The notes: generated from the sequence alone by a model not told the origin. A DNA stretch of 64,000 bases from Piscibacillus sp052246295 (GCA_052246295.1 JBQQCO010000010.1); one strand, 5' to 3'. Positions 27,306 to 36,532 are shown, numbered from the stretch's first letter. Program-made: numbers and translations.

Positions 27306-28643
27306 ATGTCAAAGAAAAGTGTAAGAGAAATAGCTTTGAAACTACTTAATCAAGTTGGTGAAAGTGGTGGATTTAGCCACATTTTAATTAACCAAGCAAT
27401 TTCTAATAATGATTTATCAAATCAAGATAAAGGCTTATTGACAGAGATTGTTTATGGTACGTTACAAAGAAAGCTAACACTTGAATACTATTTAAATCCA
27501 TTTGTTAAGAAAAGAACTAAGCCTTGGGTTAAGTGGCTCTTGTATATGTCTATTTACCAAATGGTTTACTTAGAAAGAGTGCCCGACCATGCTGTTATTA
27601 ATGAATCAGTCACCATTGCGAAAAAGCGTGGGGGTAAAGGAACGAGTGGATTTGTAAATGGTGTACTTCGAAATGTCCAACGTCAAGGTGTTCCAAAAAC
27701 AGACGAAGTAAAAGATCCGATTGAGAAAATCGCTGTCGAAACGAGCCATCCTTATTGGCTAGTTAAGCGTTGGGTTAACATGTACGGCGAATCCATTACA
27801 AGAGATATGTGTGAATCGAATCTTGACTCTAAGAAGATATCAATTAGAGTACAACCATTAAAAAACTCAGTTGAAAAAGTAGAAAAGATTCTTGAAGAAG
27901 AAGGAATAGAGACAAACCGTTCCGAATTAAGCCAACAAGGTTTAAATATTCTTTCAGGTAATCCATTACATAGTCAGCTGTTTCCGAATGAGATTACGAT
28001 ACAAGATGAAACGTCAATGCTTGTGTCCGAAATGGTAGATGCTCAACCTGGTATGATGGTGTTAGATGCGTGTAGTGCACCTGGAGGAAAGACAACTCAT
28101 TTGGCAGAAAAAATGCGAAATGATGGTGTCATATTTGCATATGATTTACATGACAAAAAAGTTAAGCTTGTTAAGGAAAAAGCAGAGCAACTAGATTTAA
28201 CAATTATTAATAGTTCTTCCCAAGATAGTCGTCATTTACATGAAGTACATGAGGAAGGAATGTTTGACAGAATATTGTTGGATGCACCATGTTCAGGGCT
28301 AGGAGTTCTAAGAAGTAAGCCTGACATTAAGTATCATAAATCCGAAAATGACATCTATGACTTAGCCAAAATTCAAAGAGAGTTACTAGAATCAGTTTTT
28401 CCATTATTAAAGTCTAATGGAACATTGGTATATAGTACGTGTACGGTGGATCGTCATGAAAATGAAGAACAAATTAAATCTTTTTTAGACGAGCATCCAG
28501 AGCTTAAGGTCGATTCAACTTTCTTCGAACAGTTACCAGAAAGTTGCCAATCGCTTGATGGAATTTCTGATTATGGAATTCAAATATTTCCACAAGATTT
28601 TAATGCAGACGGATTCTTCTTGACGAGATTAGTCAAAGTCTAA
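27306..28643 (+). CDS. rsmB: 16S rRNA (cytosine-967 C5) methyltransferase
   Basis: The 445-residue protein has an N-terminal NusB-like domain and a C-terminal SAM-dependent RsmB/Nol1 methyltransferase. The SAM motif is LDACSAPGGKTTHLA, and the two catalytic-cysteine segments are DAPCSGLG and YSTCTVDRHENE. It should methylate C967 of 16S rRNA. It starts 4 bp after fmt. rlmN, which usually follows in B. subtilis, is absent. Confidence 0.95.
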   Translation: MSKKSVREIALKLLNQVGESGGFSHILINQAISNNDLSNQDKGLLTEIVYGTLQRKLTLEYYLNPFVKKRTKPWVKWLLYMSIYQMVYLERVPDHAVINESVTIAKKRGGKGTSGFVNGVLRNVQRQGVPKTDEVKDPIEKIAVETSHPYWLVKRWVNMYGESITRDMCESNLDSKKISIRVQPLKNSVEKVEKILEEEGIETNRSELSQQGLNILSGNPLHSQLFPNEITIQDETSMLVSEMVDAQPGMMVLDACSAPGGKTTHLAEKMRNDGVIFAYDLHDKKVKLVKEKAEQLDLTIINSSSQDSRHLHEVHEEGMFDRILLDAPCSGLGVLRSKPDIKYHKSENDIYDLAKIQRELLESVFPLLKSNGTLVYSTCTVDRHENEEQIKSFLDEHPELKVDSTFFEQLPESCQSLDGISDYGIQIFPQDFNADGFFLTRLVKV

Positions 28644-28669
28644 TTCGTCTGAAATGAGGTGAACTTTGA

Positions 28670-29416
28670 ATGAATGTGTGTTTTGTATCAGATGTAGGTA
28701 AAGTTAGAAAAGTCAATGAAGACTCAGGTGGTGTATTCTATAATCAAGCCAATCAGATGTTGACAATTATTGCTGATGGAATGGGTGGTCATAAGGCTGG
28801 TGATATAGCTAGCGAATTAACCTCTAATTATATGAAAGAATTATGGGAGCAAACAGTTTTGTTTGATAGCCCTGAAGAGGTAAAAACTTGGTTAATCGAT
28901 TCAATTCAAGAAACCAACCAACATGTATATACTTATTCCAAAGAAAATCATGATTGTGATGGAATGGGGACGACAATAGTTGCGACGGTTTATTTTAGTG
29001 ATGTCGTCATAGTTGCTCATGTTGGAGATAGTCGTTTATATCATGTTAATAAAGAAGAAGCGGTTCAAGTAACCGAAGATCATTCTTTTGTCCAACAGTT
29101 AGTTAATAACGGGGAACTCACGGAAGAGGAAGCTGAATTCCATCCTAAGAAAAATGTTTTGTTGCAAGCTATTGGTACTGAATCAGATATACGTATTGAT
29201 GTAAATCTATTTGAATGGGATGATCAAGATTACGTTTTATCGTGCTCAGATGGCCTTTCTAATAAGCTATCAACAGATGATATCTTAGAAGTTTTAAACA
29301 TGGATCTATCAATTGAAGAACAAGTAGCTAAACTTGTTTCGATTGCAAATGAGAATGGTGGAGAGGATAACATCTCAGTCGTTCTCGTTCAACGTAAAGC
29401 GGGTGACACACAATGA
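28670..29416 (+). CDS. prpC: PP2C-type Ser/Thr phosphatase
   Basis: The 248-residue protein has the PPM metal-binding motifs: NEDS near the start, ADGMGGHKAGD, GDSRLY, and the C-terminal GGEDNISVV. It reverses phosphorylation by PrkC. The gene overlaps prkC by 4 bp, the standard coupled arrangement of the bacterial signalling pair controlling wall metabolism, ribosome activity and spore germination. Confidence 0.96.
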   Translation: MNVCFVSDVGKVRKVNEDSGGVFYNQANQMLTIIADGMGGHKAGDIASELTSNYMKELWEQTVLFDSPEEVKTWLIDSIQETNQHVYTYSKENHDCDGMGTTIVATVYFSDVVIVAHVGDSRLYHVNKEEAVQVTEDHSFVQQLVNNGELTEEEAEFHPKKNVLLQAIGTESDIRIDVNLFEWDDQDYVLSCSDGLSNKLSTDDILEVLNMDLSIEEQVAKLVSIANENGGEDNISVVLVQRKAGDTQ

Positions 29417-31473
29417 TGGTAGGAAGAATCATCAATGATCGCTACAAACTAATCCGCCCAATTGGTGGAGGTGGAATGGCAAGAGTATACCTTGCAAGAG
29501 ATTTAATACTTCAAAGAAATGTAGCGATGAAGATTTTAAGATTAGAATATTCGAATGATCGAGAGTTCATTGAACGATTTAGAAGAGAAGCCGAATCTAC
29601 GATTAGTCTTTCTCATAATCATATAGTTAATTTATATGATGTCGGACAAGAAGATGATATCTATTATATTGTCATGGAATATGTTGAAGGGATGACATTG
29701 AAACAACAAATTCAACAACACGGTCCAGTGTCAGTAGATGAAGCTGTACATATTATGAAGCAATTATCTTCTGCGATTGCTCATGCACATGAGAATGGAA
29801 TTATTCATAGAGATATCAAGCCGCAAAACATATTGGTAAACCAAGATGGACAAGTTAAAATAACCGATTTTGGAATTGCGATGGCCTTAAGCTCGACGTC
29901 TTTAACTAAGACAAATAATGTATTAGGTTCAGTTCATTATTTGTCACCAGAACAGGCACGTGGAGGAACTGCCACGAAGAAATCAGATATTTATTCATTA
30001 GGAATTGTTTTATATGAACTATTGACTGGACAGCTACCTTTTTCCGGTGAGTCGGCTGTGTCAATTGCTTTAATGCATATGCAAGAAAATACACCATCAG
30101 TTAGAGAATTTAATCCATTAGTACCACAGAGTTTAGAAAACGTTGTGTTAAAAGCAACCGCTAAAGATCCACTACAACGCTATCAATCCATAGAGGAAAT
30201 GCAACGTGATTTAGAAACTGTGCTAGATCCAGAGAGGGAAGATGAAGAACCCTTTATTGTACCTTTTGAAGATGGTGAGGAAACAAAGGCAATACCCGTA
30301 ATTAAGGATGACCAATCATTTGATTCGAATACATCCAATCGTGATACCACTAAAGTCATGGATACAGGTGAGCAAGCAGATAAACAAGCTAAAAAGAAGA
30401 AAAAGTGGATTCCGATTACATTAACAGCTGTTGCATTAATATTAACGGCTGTTATTATAGCACTTTTCTTTTTACCAAAATGGCTTGCACCAAACGATGT
30501 TGTATTACCAGATGTTTCTGAACAAAGATATGATGAAGCTTTAAAACAGCTTACGGAGCTAGGGCTGGAGGTTGAAAGAGAATCTATTTATTCTGAAGAA
30601 GTCGAAGAAGACTATGTCATTCGTTCATCTCCTAGTAACGGGTCAACGGTTAAGGAAGGTTCAACCGTGACACTCTACACAAGTATGGGGCGCGAGAAAA
30701 TCGAGTTTGATGATTACGTTGGCCGTTCATTTGAACAGACAAAAAGATATTTAGAGTCGCGTGGTTATCAAGAGGTTATTTCATATTATGAGAATTCAGA
30801 ACGTCCTGAAGGTGAGATCATTTCTCAAGTTCAACCAGATCCTGGAGAACAAATTATACCTGAGGAGACAAAAGTAATCTTTAATGTTAGTTCAGGCCCT
30901 CCAACAATATCACTACAGTCGTTAAGGGGTTGGTCCCTTACTGAGGTTGAGCAATACATTAAAGATCAAGAGTTAACGCTATCTACTGAAGAAGAATTCT
31001 CAGACAATGTTCCGGAAGGGGAAGTTATTAGACAGGAACCAGGTGCTAATGCTGAACTTCAAAAAGGGGACGACGTAAAAGTTTATATTTCTAAAGGTCC
31101 AGAGCCAAAGCCAGTTGAACACACTGTTCAAGTGATGGTTGCTTATGAACCATCAAATGAGGGTAATAATGGTAACAGTAACGGCAACGGAAACGGAAAT
31201 GGAAACGGAAATGGAAGCGGAAATGGAAACGGAAATGGAAACGGAAATGGAAATGGAAATAATCAAGACCAAGAACAGTTTGTACAAATTTATGTAAGTG
31301 ATGCTAATCGAAGTGACGATCTATATTTGGAAAAAGCGATTAGTAGCGATGAAGTATTTAATATAGATTTAATTATTGAACCTAATGGAAGTGCTACTTA
31401 TAAAGTGTATCGAGATGGAGAATTATATGATGAGGATGAAATTTCATATGAAGAAGCAGGAGAGAATCCATAA
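29413..31473 (+). CDS. prkC: Membrane Ser/Thr protein kinase with PASTA domains
   Basis: The 686-residue protein has an N-terminal kinase domain (about 8-270) with Gly loop GGGGMARVY, lysine K40, HRDIKPQN (D134) and DFG (152-154). A basic stretch and single membrane helix lie at about 333-354, followed by three PASTA repeats (about 361-427, 428-495 and 496-563). Extracellular PASTA domains sense muropeptides and lipid II in relatives. An unusual Asn-Gly tract (584-617) then separates PASTA3 from a C-terminal domain (622-686). Two ATG codons start the gene in tandem; the first overlaps prpC. Confidence 0.96.
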   Translation: MMVGRIINDRYKLIRPIGGGGMARVYLARDLILQRNVAMKILRLEYSNDREFIERFRREAESTISLSHNHIVNLYDVGQEDDIYYIVMEYVEGMTLKQQIQQHGPVSVDEAVHIMKQLSSAIAHAHENGIIHRDIKPQNILVNQDGQVKITDFGIAMALSSTSLTKTNNVLGSVHYLSPEQARGGTATKKSDIYSLGIVLYELLTGQLPFSGESAVSIALMHMQENTPSVREFNPLVPQSLENVVLKATAKDPLQRYQSIEEMQRDLETVLDPEREDEEPFIVPFEDGEETKAIPVIKDDQSFDSNTSNRDTTKVMDTGEQADKQAKKKKKWIPITLTAVALILTAVIIALFFLPKWLAPNDVVLPDVSEQRYDEALKQLTELGLEVERESIYSEEVEEDYVIRSSPSNGSTVKEGSTVTLYTSMGREKIEFDDYVGRSFEQTKRYLESRGYQEVISYYENSERPEGEIISQVQPDPGEQIIPEETKVIFNVSSGPPTISLQSLRGWSLTEVEQYIKDQELTLSTEEEFSDNVPEGEVIRQEPGANAELQKGDDVKVYISKGPEPKPVEHTVQVMVAYEPSNEGNNGNSNGNGNGNGNGNGSGNGNGNGNGNGNGNNQDQEQFVQIYVSDANRSDDLYLEKAISSDEVFNIDLIIEPNGSATYKVYRDGELYDEDEISYEEAGENP
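31162..31263 (+). repeat. Hexanucleotide repeat coding an Asn-Gly tract in prkC
   Basis: Roughly 17 hexamers of the type GGAAAC/GGAAAT/GGCAAC encode alternating Gly-Asn, with single Ser interruptions. The tract lies in the extracellular part. In-frame length change by slippage is plausible. Confidence 0.95.
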
Positions 31474-32355
31474 ATGATTCAAGGAATAATAATTAAGGCA
31501 TTGAGCGGGTTTTATGATGTATTAGCGGATAACCAAGTCTATACATGTAAGGGCAGAGGATTATTTAGAAAAAAGAAAATCACCCCTCTAGTAGGTGATT
31601 ATGTTAAAGTAGACCCTCAATCTGATACAACAGGTACAATTGTATCTATTAAAGAGCGCCAAAATGAGCTCGTAAGACCACCTATTGCAAATATTGATCA
31701 GGCTATAATCGTAAGCTCAGTAGTCGAACCGGAATTTAATCCACTATTACTTGATCGATTTTTAGTATTGATTGAGTACAAGGACATAGAACCGTTAATT
31801 GTCTTAACTAAAGAGGATTTAACAACAGACGATCAGCTAGATGAGCTTAATCTTTATGCTACTATTTATCGTAAAATTGGCTATGAGGTGTTAATTGTTT
31901 CAAAAGTAATGGATGATTTAGATGAAAAAATCTACCCTCATTTAGCTAATAAATTATCAGTTATTGCTGGACAATCCGGTGTTGGTAAATCAACTCTACT
32001 AAATAAGTTAGATGGAGAATTGGATATTGAAACTGCTAATATATCTAAGAGTTTAGGGCGTGGGAAACATACAACCCGTCATGTTGAGTTATATTCTATA
32101 GGTGATGGATATGTTGCAGATACACCAGGGTTTAGCTCATTAGACTTTAATGAAATTGAACTTGAAGATTTACGTTTTTGTTTCAGAGAGTTTCTAGACT
32201 ATCAAGATGAATGTAAGTTTCGCGGTTGTTTACACATGAATGAACCTAAATGTGCTATAAAGTCTGGTGTTGAGAATGGTGACATTGCACAATTTAGATA
32301 TGACCATTATCAGAACTTTTTTGAAGAAATAAAACAAAGAAAGCCGAGGTATTAA
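31474..32355 (+). CDS. rsgA: RsgA (CpgA), ribosome small-subunit biogenesis GTPase
   Basis: The 293-residue circularly permuted GTPase has an N-terminal OB fold, the G4-like LTKEDL at 111-116 before the P-loop GQSGVGKST (166-174), DTPGFSS, and a C-terminal zinc module with CKFRGCLH and PKCA. It assists 30S maturation. The start directly follows the prkC stop. In B. subtilis CpgA is a PrkC substrate. Confidence 0.95.
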   Translation: MIQGIIIKALSGFYDVLADNQVYTCKGRGLFRKKKITPLVGDYVKVDPQSDTTGTIVSIKERQNELVRPPIANIDQAIIVSSVVEPEFNPLLLDRFLVLIEYKDIEPLIVLTKEDLTTDDQLDELNLYATIYRKIGYEVLIVSKVMDDLDEKIYPHLANKLSVIAGQSGVGKSTLLNKLDGELDIETANISKSLGRGKHTTRHVELYSIGDGYVADTPGFSSLDFNEIELEDLRFCFREFLDYQDECKFRGCLHMNEPKCAIKSGVENGDIAQFRYDHYQNFFEEIKQRKPRY

Positions 32356-32357
32356 AT

Positions 32358-33008
32358 ATGACGAAAATCGCACCATCCATTTTATCCGCTGATTTTTCAA
32401 AATTAGCTGAAGAAGTAAAAGACGTAGAATCAGGATCAGATTACATCCACATAGATGTTATGGATGGCCATTTTGTACCCAACATTACCATTGGTCCTTT
32501 AATTGTTGAATCAATTAGACCAATTACAAATTTGCCATTAGATGTACATCTAATGATAGAAAGTCCTGAAAATTATATACCTCAATTTGCTAAAGCAGGA
32601 GCAGATATTATTTCCGTTCATCAAGAGGCTTGCCCACACTTGCATCGAGTCGTACAACAAATTAAAGCCGAAGGTGTTAAAGCAGGTGTAGTTATTAACC
32701 CCGGAACACCAGTAGAGTCCATTAAACCTGTCTTAGATGATGTTGATCTAGTTCTAGTTATGACTGTCAATCCTGGATTTGGTGGACAATCATTCATAGA
32801 CTCAACATTATCAAAAATAGAAGAATTAAAAGCATTTAAAGAGAGTCATGGATATCAATATGAAATTGAAGTAGATGGTGGAGTGAAAAAAGAAACAGCG
32901 AAAAAATGTGTTGATGCTGGTGCTGAAGTATTAGTAGCTGGGAGTGCCATTTATAATCAACCAGATCGCTTAAAAGCAATCCAAGTAATTAGAGACTCTG
33001 TTAATTAA
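32358..33008 (+). CDS. rpe: Ribulose-phosphate 3-epimerase
   Basis: The 216-residue TIM barrel interconverts ribulose 5-phosphate and xylulose 5-phosphate. It shows APSILSADFSKL, the metal-site HIDVMDGHFVPN, and MTVNPGFGGQ. It starts 2 bp after the rsgA stop, the same order as in Bacillus. Confidence 0.97.
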   Translation: MTKIAPSILSADFSKLAEEVKDVESGSDYIHIDVMDGHFVPNITIGPLIVESIRPITNLPLDVHLMIESPENYIPQFAKAGADIISVHQEACPHLHRVVQQIKAEGVKAGVVINPGTPVESIKPVLDDVDLVLVMTVNPGFGGQSFIDSTLSKIEELKAFKESHGYQYEIEVDGGVKKETAKKCVDAGAEVLVAGSAIYNQPDRLKAIQVIRDSVN

Positions 33009-33017
33009 GGTGATGGT

Positions 33018-33662
33018 ATGTCGATGAAAATTGGAATAGTAGCGGCAGGACCAACAGATGAAATACCAGACTTAAATCAATATACAGACATTAATTATTG
33101 GATTGGTGTAGATGAAGGATCAAAAATTTTATATGATTCAGGAATTCAAGCAAACTTAGTGATGGGAGATTTTGATTCACTAGATGAAGACTTGGTTGAA
33201 CATATAAAAGCCTGTGCTCAATCTAATAAAGAATTTTCTTCTATAAAAGATGAAACTGATTTGGAATTAGCTTTTATAGAAGCAATTAACCTGTCACCTG
33301 AACAAGTTCTTGTATTCGGAGCTACAGGTGGCAGATTAGATCATGCTTGGATGAATGTCCAGTTGATGAAGATGTTTGCTGATCATAACATTGATGCTTG
33401 GTTAATTAATAACCAAAATGAAATGACCTTAAAATTGCCGGGGACTTACAGTATCATGAAAGATTCATCTTTCCCATTTGTTTCATTTTTACCGTTTTCT
33501 AGTAAAGTGACAAACTTAAATCTATCTGGCTTCCGTTATCCTCTAGTTGATACAACTATTGTTCAAGGCTCATCTTTAACCATTTCGAATGAATGGTCAG
33601 AAAAAAAAGGTACTTATTTTTTTACCTCAGGCATATTATTAGTTATAAAGAGTCGTGATTAA
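33018..33662 (+). CDS. thiN: Thiamine pyrophosphokinase
   Basis: The 214-residue enzyme makes thiamine diphosphate from thiamine and ATP. The conserved GVDEGSKILYDSGI, MGDFDS and FGATGGRLDH segments are typical. ATG at 33018 is preceded by AAGGTGAT. It precedes spoVM as in B. subtilis. Confidence 0.95.
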   Translation: MSMKIGIVAAGPTDEIPDLNQYTDINYWIGVDEGSKILYDSGIQANLVMGDFDSLDEDLVEHIKACAQSNKEFSSIKDETDLELAFIEAINLSPEQVLVFGATGGRLDHAWMNVQLMKMFADHNIDAWLINNQNEMTLKLPGTYSIMKDSSFPFVSFLPFSSKVTNLNLSGFRYPLVDTTIVQGSSLTISNEWSEKKGTYFFTSGILLVIKSRD

Positions 33663-33699
33663 TCTTTTAACATCGTAAGTGTAGTATAGGAGGGGGAAG

Positions 33700-33777
33700 A
33701 TGAGATTTTATACTGTGAAGCTTCCTAGATTTATAGGTGGCCTAGTCCGCGGCATTATGAGTCTTTTTAAAAAATAA
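33700..33777 (+). CDS. spoVM: SpoVM, 25-residue spore coat/cortex anchoring peptide
   Basis: The reading frame encodes 25 residues, MRFYTVKLPRF then IGGLVRGIMSLFKK. This closely follows B. subtilis SpoVM (MKFYTIKLPKFLGG...), including the Pro9 needed for curvature sensing. SpoVM is an amphipathic helix that recognises the convex forespore membrane and recruits SpoIVA. A strong AGGAGGGGG site precedes the ATG. Its place between thiN and rpmB matches Bacillus. It supports the view that the organism sporulates. Confidence 0.95.
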   Translation: MRFYTVKLPRFIGGLVRGIMSLFKK

Positions 33778-33815
33778 CAAAAAAGCTACCTGATTAACTC
33801 AGGTAGCTTTTTTGT
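33778..33815. terminator. Bidirectional terminator between spoVM and rpmB
   Basis: A perfect stem of at least 15 bp: AAAAAAGCTACCTGA (33779-33793) pairs with 33799-33813, with A and T runs at both ends, so it can serve both convergent genes. Confidence 0.92.
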
Positions 33816-33833
33816 ATATATCATTTTAATTAA

Positions 33834-34022
33834 TTAAACGCGTTCAACTTTACCAGATTTAAGTGCGCGAGCTGATACGTAAACTTTTTTAGGCTTACCG
33901 TCAACCATAATGCGTACTTTTTGGACGTTAGATTTCCATTTACGTTTTGAAGCGTTCATAGCGTGAGAACGGTGGTTACCAGTTCTAGTTTTACGACCAG
34001 TTACTTGACATTTACGTGCCAC
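33834..34022 (-). CDS. rpmB: Ribosomal protein bL28
   Basis: The 62-residue protein MARKCQVTGRKTRTGNHRSH... is a standard Bacillus-type L28. It has only one cysteine, so it is the zinc-free form. The start is GTG at 34022, with AGGAGGG upstream on the minus strand. It is divergent from yloU, the usual orientation here. Confidence 0.97.
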   Translation of the reverse strand: MARKCQVTGRKTRTGNHRSHAMNASKRKWKSNVQKVRIMVDGKPKKVYVSARALKSGKVERV

Positions 34023-34119
34023 TATAATTCCCTCCTAGCATTCAAACAAATCTCTATAATCTTTACTTAACTAATTTACCATATGGATTCAATGTTTTCA
34101 ATAATTGTTGTAAATCTTA

Positions 34120-34137
34120 TCAAGTTTTTTAACTTGA
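34120..34137. promoter_or_regulatory. Palindrome in the divergent rpmB / yloU region
   Basis: TCAAGTT (34120-34126), a TTTT spacer and AACTTGA (34131-34137) form a perfect 7-bp inverted repeat between the two divergent genes. It could be an operator or an RNA hairpin. I do not recognise a known site. Confidence 0.4.
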
Positions 34138-34210
34138 CAGGGCTGTATACCTTTTCATTTTATTATCCTTATAGTAAAATAACCGTAGTCATGAACCGAG
34201 GAGGATGGAT

Positions 34211-34570
34211 ATGTCGATTGAAGTACGTAATGAATATGGAACGGTTTCGATCTCAAAAGAAGTCATTACGACAATTGCGGGTGGTGCCGCCGTTGAATGT
34301 TATGGTATTGTAGGTATGGCATCACGCAAACAGTTAAAAGATGGCTTATCTGAAATACTAGGTAAAGAAAACTTCTCTAAAGGTGTTGTCGTAAGAAACG
34401 AAGAGGGCAATATCGATATTGATATGTACATTATAGTGGGATATGGAACAAAAGTGTCAGAAGTGGCACATAACGTACAAAATCAAGTAAAGTATTCACT
34501 AAAGAAAATGATTGGTTTAGATGTTAACACCGTCAATATTTATATCCATGGAGTGCGAGTTACTTCTTAG
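34211..34570 (+). CDS. yloU: Asp23/Gls24 family envelope stress protein (YloU)
   Basis: The 119-residue protein carries the Asp23 family pattern VTTIAGGAAVECYGIVGMASR and VNTVNIYIHGVRV. The family is membrane-associated and linked to envelope stress in Gram-positives. The ATG at 34211 is preferred over the ATG at 34205, which lies against the GAGGAGG ribosome site. It is followed by fakA. Confidence 0.92.
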   Translation: MSIEVRNEYGTVSISKEVITTIAGGAAVECYGIVGMASRKQLKDGLSEILGKENFSKGVVVRNEEGNIDIDMYIIVGYGTKVSEVAHNVQNQVKYSLKKMIGLDVNTVNIYIHGVRVTS

Positions 34571-34603
34571 GTGAACATCGCTTGTTGAAGGAGGAAAAAG
34601 AGA

Positions 34604-36283
34604 GTGTCTAATCGAACGCTAAATGGTGAACAGTTTGCGCAAATGATCTTACTTGGTGCGCATCATTTGTCTAATCAGGCAAATATGATTGATTCTTTGA
34701 ATGTTTTTCCAGTACCTGATGGTGATACAGGTACTAATATGAATTTAACGATGACTTCTGGTGCGAAAGAAGTCGAGAAGGTTACTTCTAATCACATAGG
34801 GGAAGTTGCCAATTCATTTGCTAAAGGATTATTAATGGGTGCAAGAGGAAACTCTGGCGTTATATTATCCCAGTTATTTAGAGGTTTTTCTAAAAGTGTA
34901 CAGGACAAGGAATCTTTAGAGCTGGATGATTTAGCAGATGCATTACAATCTGGTGTAGATACAGCATATAAGGCTGTTATGAAACCAGTAGAGGGAACGG
35001 TATTAACAGTTGCTAAAGATGCGGCAAAAGTAGGTACTGAAGCAGCCAAAACATCTGAAACGGTGGTTGAGTGGTTTGAAGCGGTTTTAGAAGAAGCTAA
35101 GCAATCACTTGAACGCACACCTGAATTATTACCTGTATTAAAAGAGGTAGGCGTTGTTGATAGTGGTGGACAAGGTTTAGTAACAGTATATGAAGGCTTT
35201 ATTGCTTCTTTAAAAGGTGAAGAATTACCTGCTAATTCATCACAGCCTTCAATTGATGAAATGGTGAACGCTGAACACCATAAAATGCACCAAGATTTTA
35301 TGAACACAGAAGAAATTGAATTCGGATATTGCACTGAATTCATGGTTAAATTTGAAGAAGAGAAACTGACTAAAAATCCATTTGATGAACAGCAGTATCG
35401 CGAAGAGCTTAGTGAACATGGTGATTCATTATTAGTCGTTGCAGACGATGAAGTAGTTAAAGTTCATATTCACGCTGAGTATCCGGGTGAGGTAATGTCC
35501 ATTGGTCAACGCTACGGAAGCTTAATTAATATTAAAATTGAAAATATGCGTGAACAGCATTCTGCTATTGTAGATGACTCAAAACCTAGTGCAGCTCAAG
35601 CACCTGCACAAGATCAAGTACGTTCTAAAATGGCAGTTGTAACCGTTGCGATGGGTGAAGGAATTAAAACAATGTTTGAAAGCCTGAATGCAAATATTGT
35701 CATTGAAGGCGGACAAACCATGAATCCAAGTACTCAAGACATCGTTGAGGCGATTAACCAAGCTAATGCGGATTACGTTTTAGTACTTCCAAATAATAAG
35801 AACATTATTATGGCGGCGGAGCAGGCAGAAGAGTTAGTTGATTGTGAAGTAAAAGTAGTTCCAACTAAAACAGTACCTCAAGGTATGACTGCTATGTTAT
35901 CTTATAATCCAGAGGCTAGTTTAGACGAAAATCATGAAGCAATGTCTGAGGCATTACAATTCGTTAAAACTGGTCAAATTACGTATGCCGTTCGTGATAC
36001 ACAAATCGATGGGAAAACTATTGAAGAAGGAAACTTCATGGGCATCTTAGATGGAAGCATTGAATCTGTTCATACAGATAAAATGAAAACAATCTATGAC
36101 TTGCTACAACAAATGATTGACGATGAAGAAGATGAAATCGTAACGATTCTTCAAGGTGAAGACGGTACGAGTGAAGAAGTTGATCAAATTGAACAATACA
36201 TCGAAGAAAACTTTGAAGATATTGAAATTGAAGTTGTAGAAGGAAAACAACCAATTTACTCATTCATTTTTTCAGTGGAATAA
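34604..36283 (+). CDS. fakA: Fatty acid kinase, ATP-binding subunit FakA (YloV, DAK2 type)
   Basis: The 559-residue protein starts with a DhaL-like kinase domain with MIDSLNVFPVPDGDTGTNM, the Mg-ADP aspartate cluster, and GARGNSGVILSQLFRG. The middle and C-terminal domains are typical of FakA. It phosphorylates fatty acids presented by a DegV-type FakB, feeding PlsX/PlsY; plsX is 7 kb downstream. The start is GTG behind GAAGGAGG. Confidence 0.94.
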   Translation: MSNRTLNGEQFAQMILLGAHHLSNQANMIDSLNVFPVPDGDTGTNMNLTMTSGAKEVEKVTSNHIGEVANSFAKGLLMGARGNSGVILSQLFRGFSKSVQDKESLELDDLADALQSGVDTAYKAVMKPVEGTVLTVAKDAAKVGTEAAKTSETVVEWFEAVLEEAKQSLERTPELLPVLKEVGVVDSGGQGLVTVYEGFIASLKGEELPANSSQPSIDEMVNAEHHKMHQDFMNTEEIEFGYCTEFMVKFEEEKLTKNPFDEQQYREELSEHGDSLLVVADDEVVKVHIHAEYPGEVMSIGQRYGSLINIKIENMREQHSAIVDDSKPSAAQAPAQDQVRSKMAVVTVAMGEGIKTMFESLNANIVIEGGQTMNPSTQDIVEAINQANADYVLVLPNNKNIIMAAEQAEELVDCEVKVVPTKTVPQGMTAMLSYNPEASLDENHEAMSEALQFVKTGQITYAVRDTQIDGKTIEEGNFMGILDGSIESVHTDKMKTIYDLLQQMIDDEEDEIVTILQGEDGTSEEVDQIEQYIEENFEDIEIEVVEGKQPIYSFIFSVE

Positions 36284-36304
36284 TATATATCTAATAACAT
36301 AACA

Positions 36305-36343
36305 AGCTCAGTTTGAGGTGATCTCCTTAAACTGAGTTTTTTT
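36305..36343 (+). terminator. Terminator after fakA
   Basis: CTCAGTTTGAGG pairs with CCTTAAACTGAG (one G-T) around a 6-nt loop, followed by TTTTTTT. Confidence 0.85.
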
Positions 36344-36407
36344 GTGATCTCTATAATATTTGTTGGGGGAATATTTTCTGATAATTAACTATAAGTCTTT
36401 GAGGATA

Positions 36408-36532
36408 ACCTTCCAGTTAGGCCTTCCCTTTCCACGGGCGATCCGCGAGCCTCCTCGAACTCCACTAACGTTTTCTGTTGGGTCTCGCCTGGCTCGCTTC
36501 TCCCGTAGGAGTGTCAGGCCTACCTGGATTTC
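36408..36532. repeat. Dispersed GC-rich hairpin repeat, copy B
   Basis: The outer inverted arms CCAGTTAGGCCT (36413-36424) and AGGCCTACCTGG (36516-36527) match at 11 of 12 positions. Inside are CTTTCCACGGGCGATCCGCG, GCCTCCTCG, GGGTCTCGCC and CCCGTAGGAGT, a block order seen in intergenic Bacillaceae repeats. It shares CTTTCCACGGGC with copy C. Open frames on both strands are repeat artefacts. The rest of the 36,284-36,711 gap holds the fakA terminator, a short AAACGAT hairpin near 36,556, and the hydrolase ribosome site. Confidence 0.8.

Noticed and set aside
34792..35343. 183-codon minus-strand frame inside fakA
   Set aside because: Ser/Asn-rich shadow of a clear fakA coding region.
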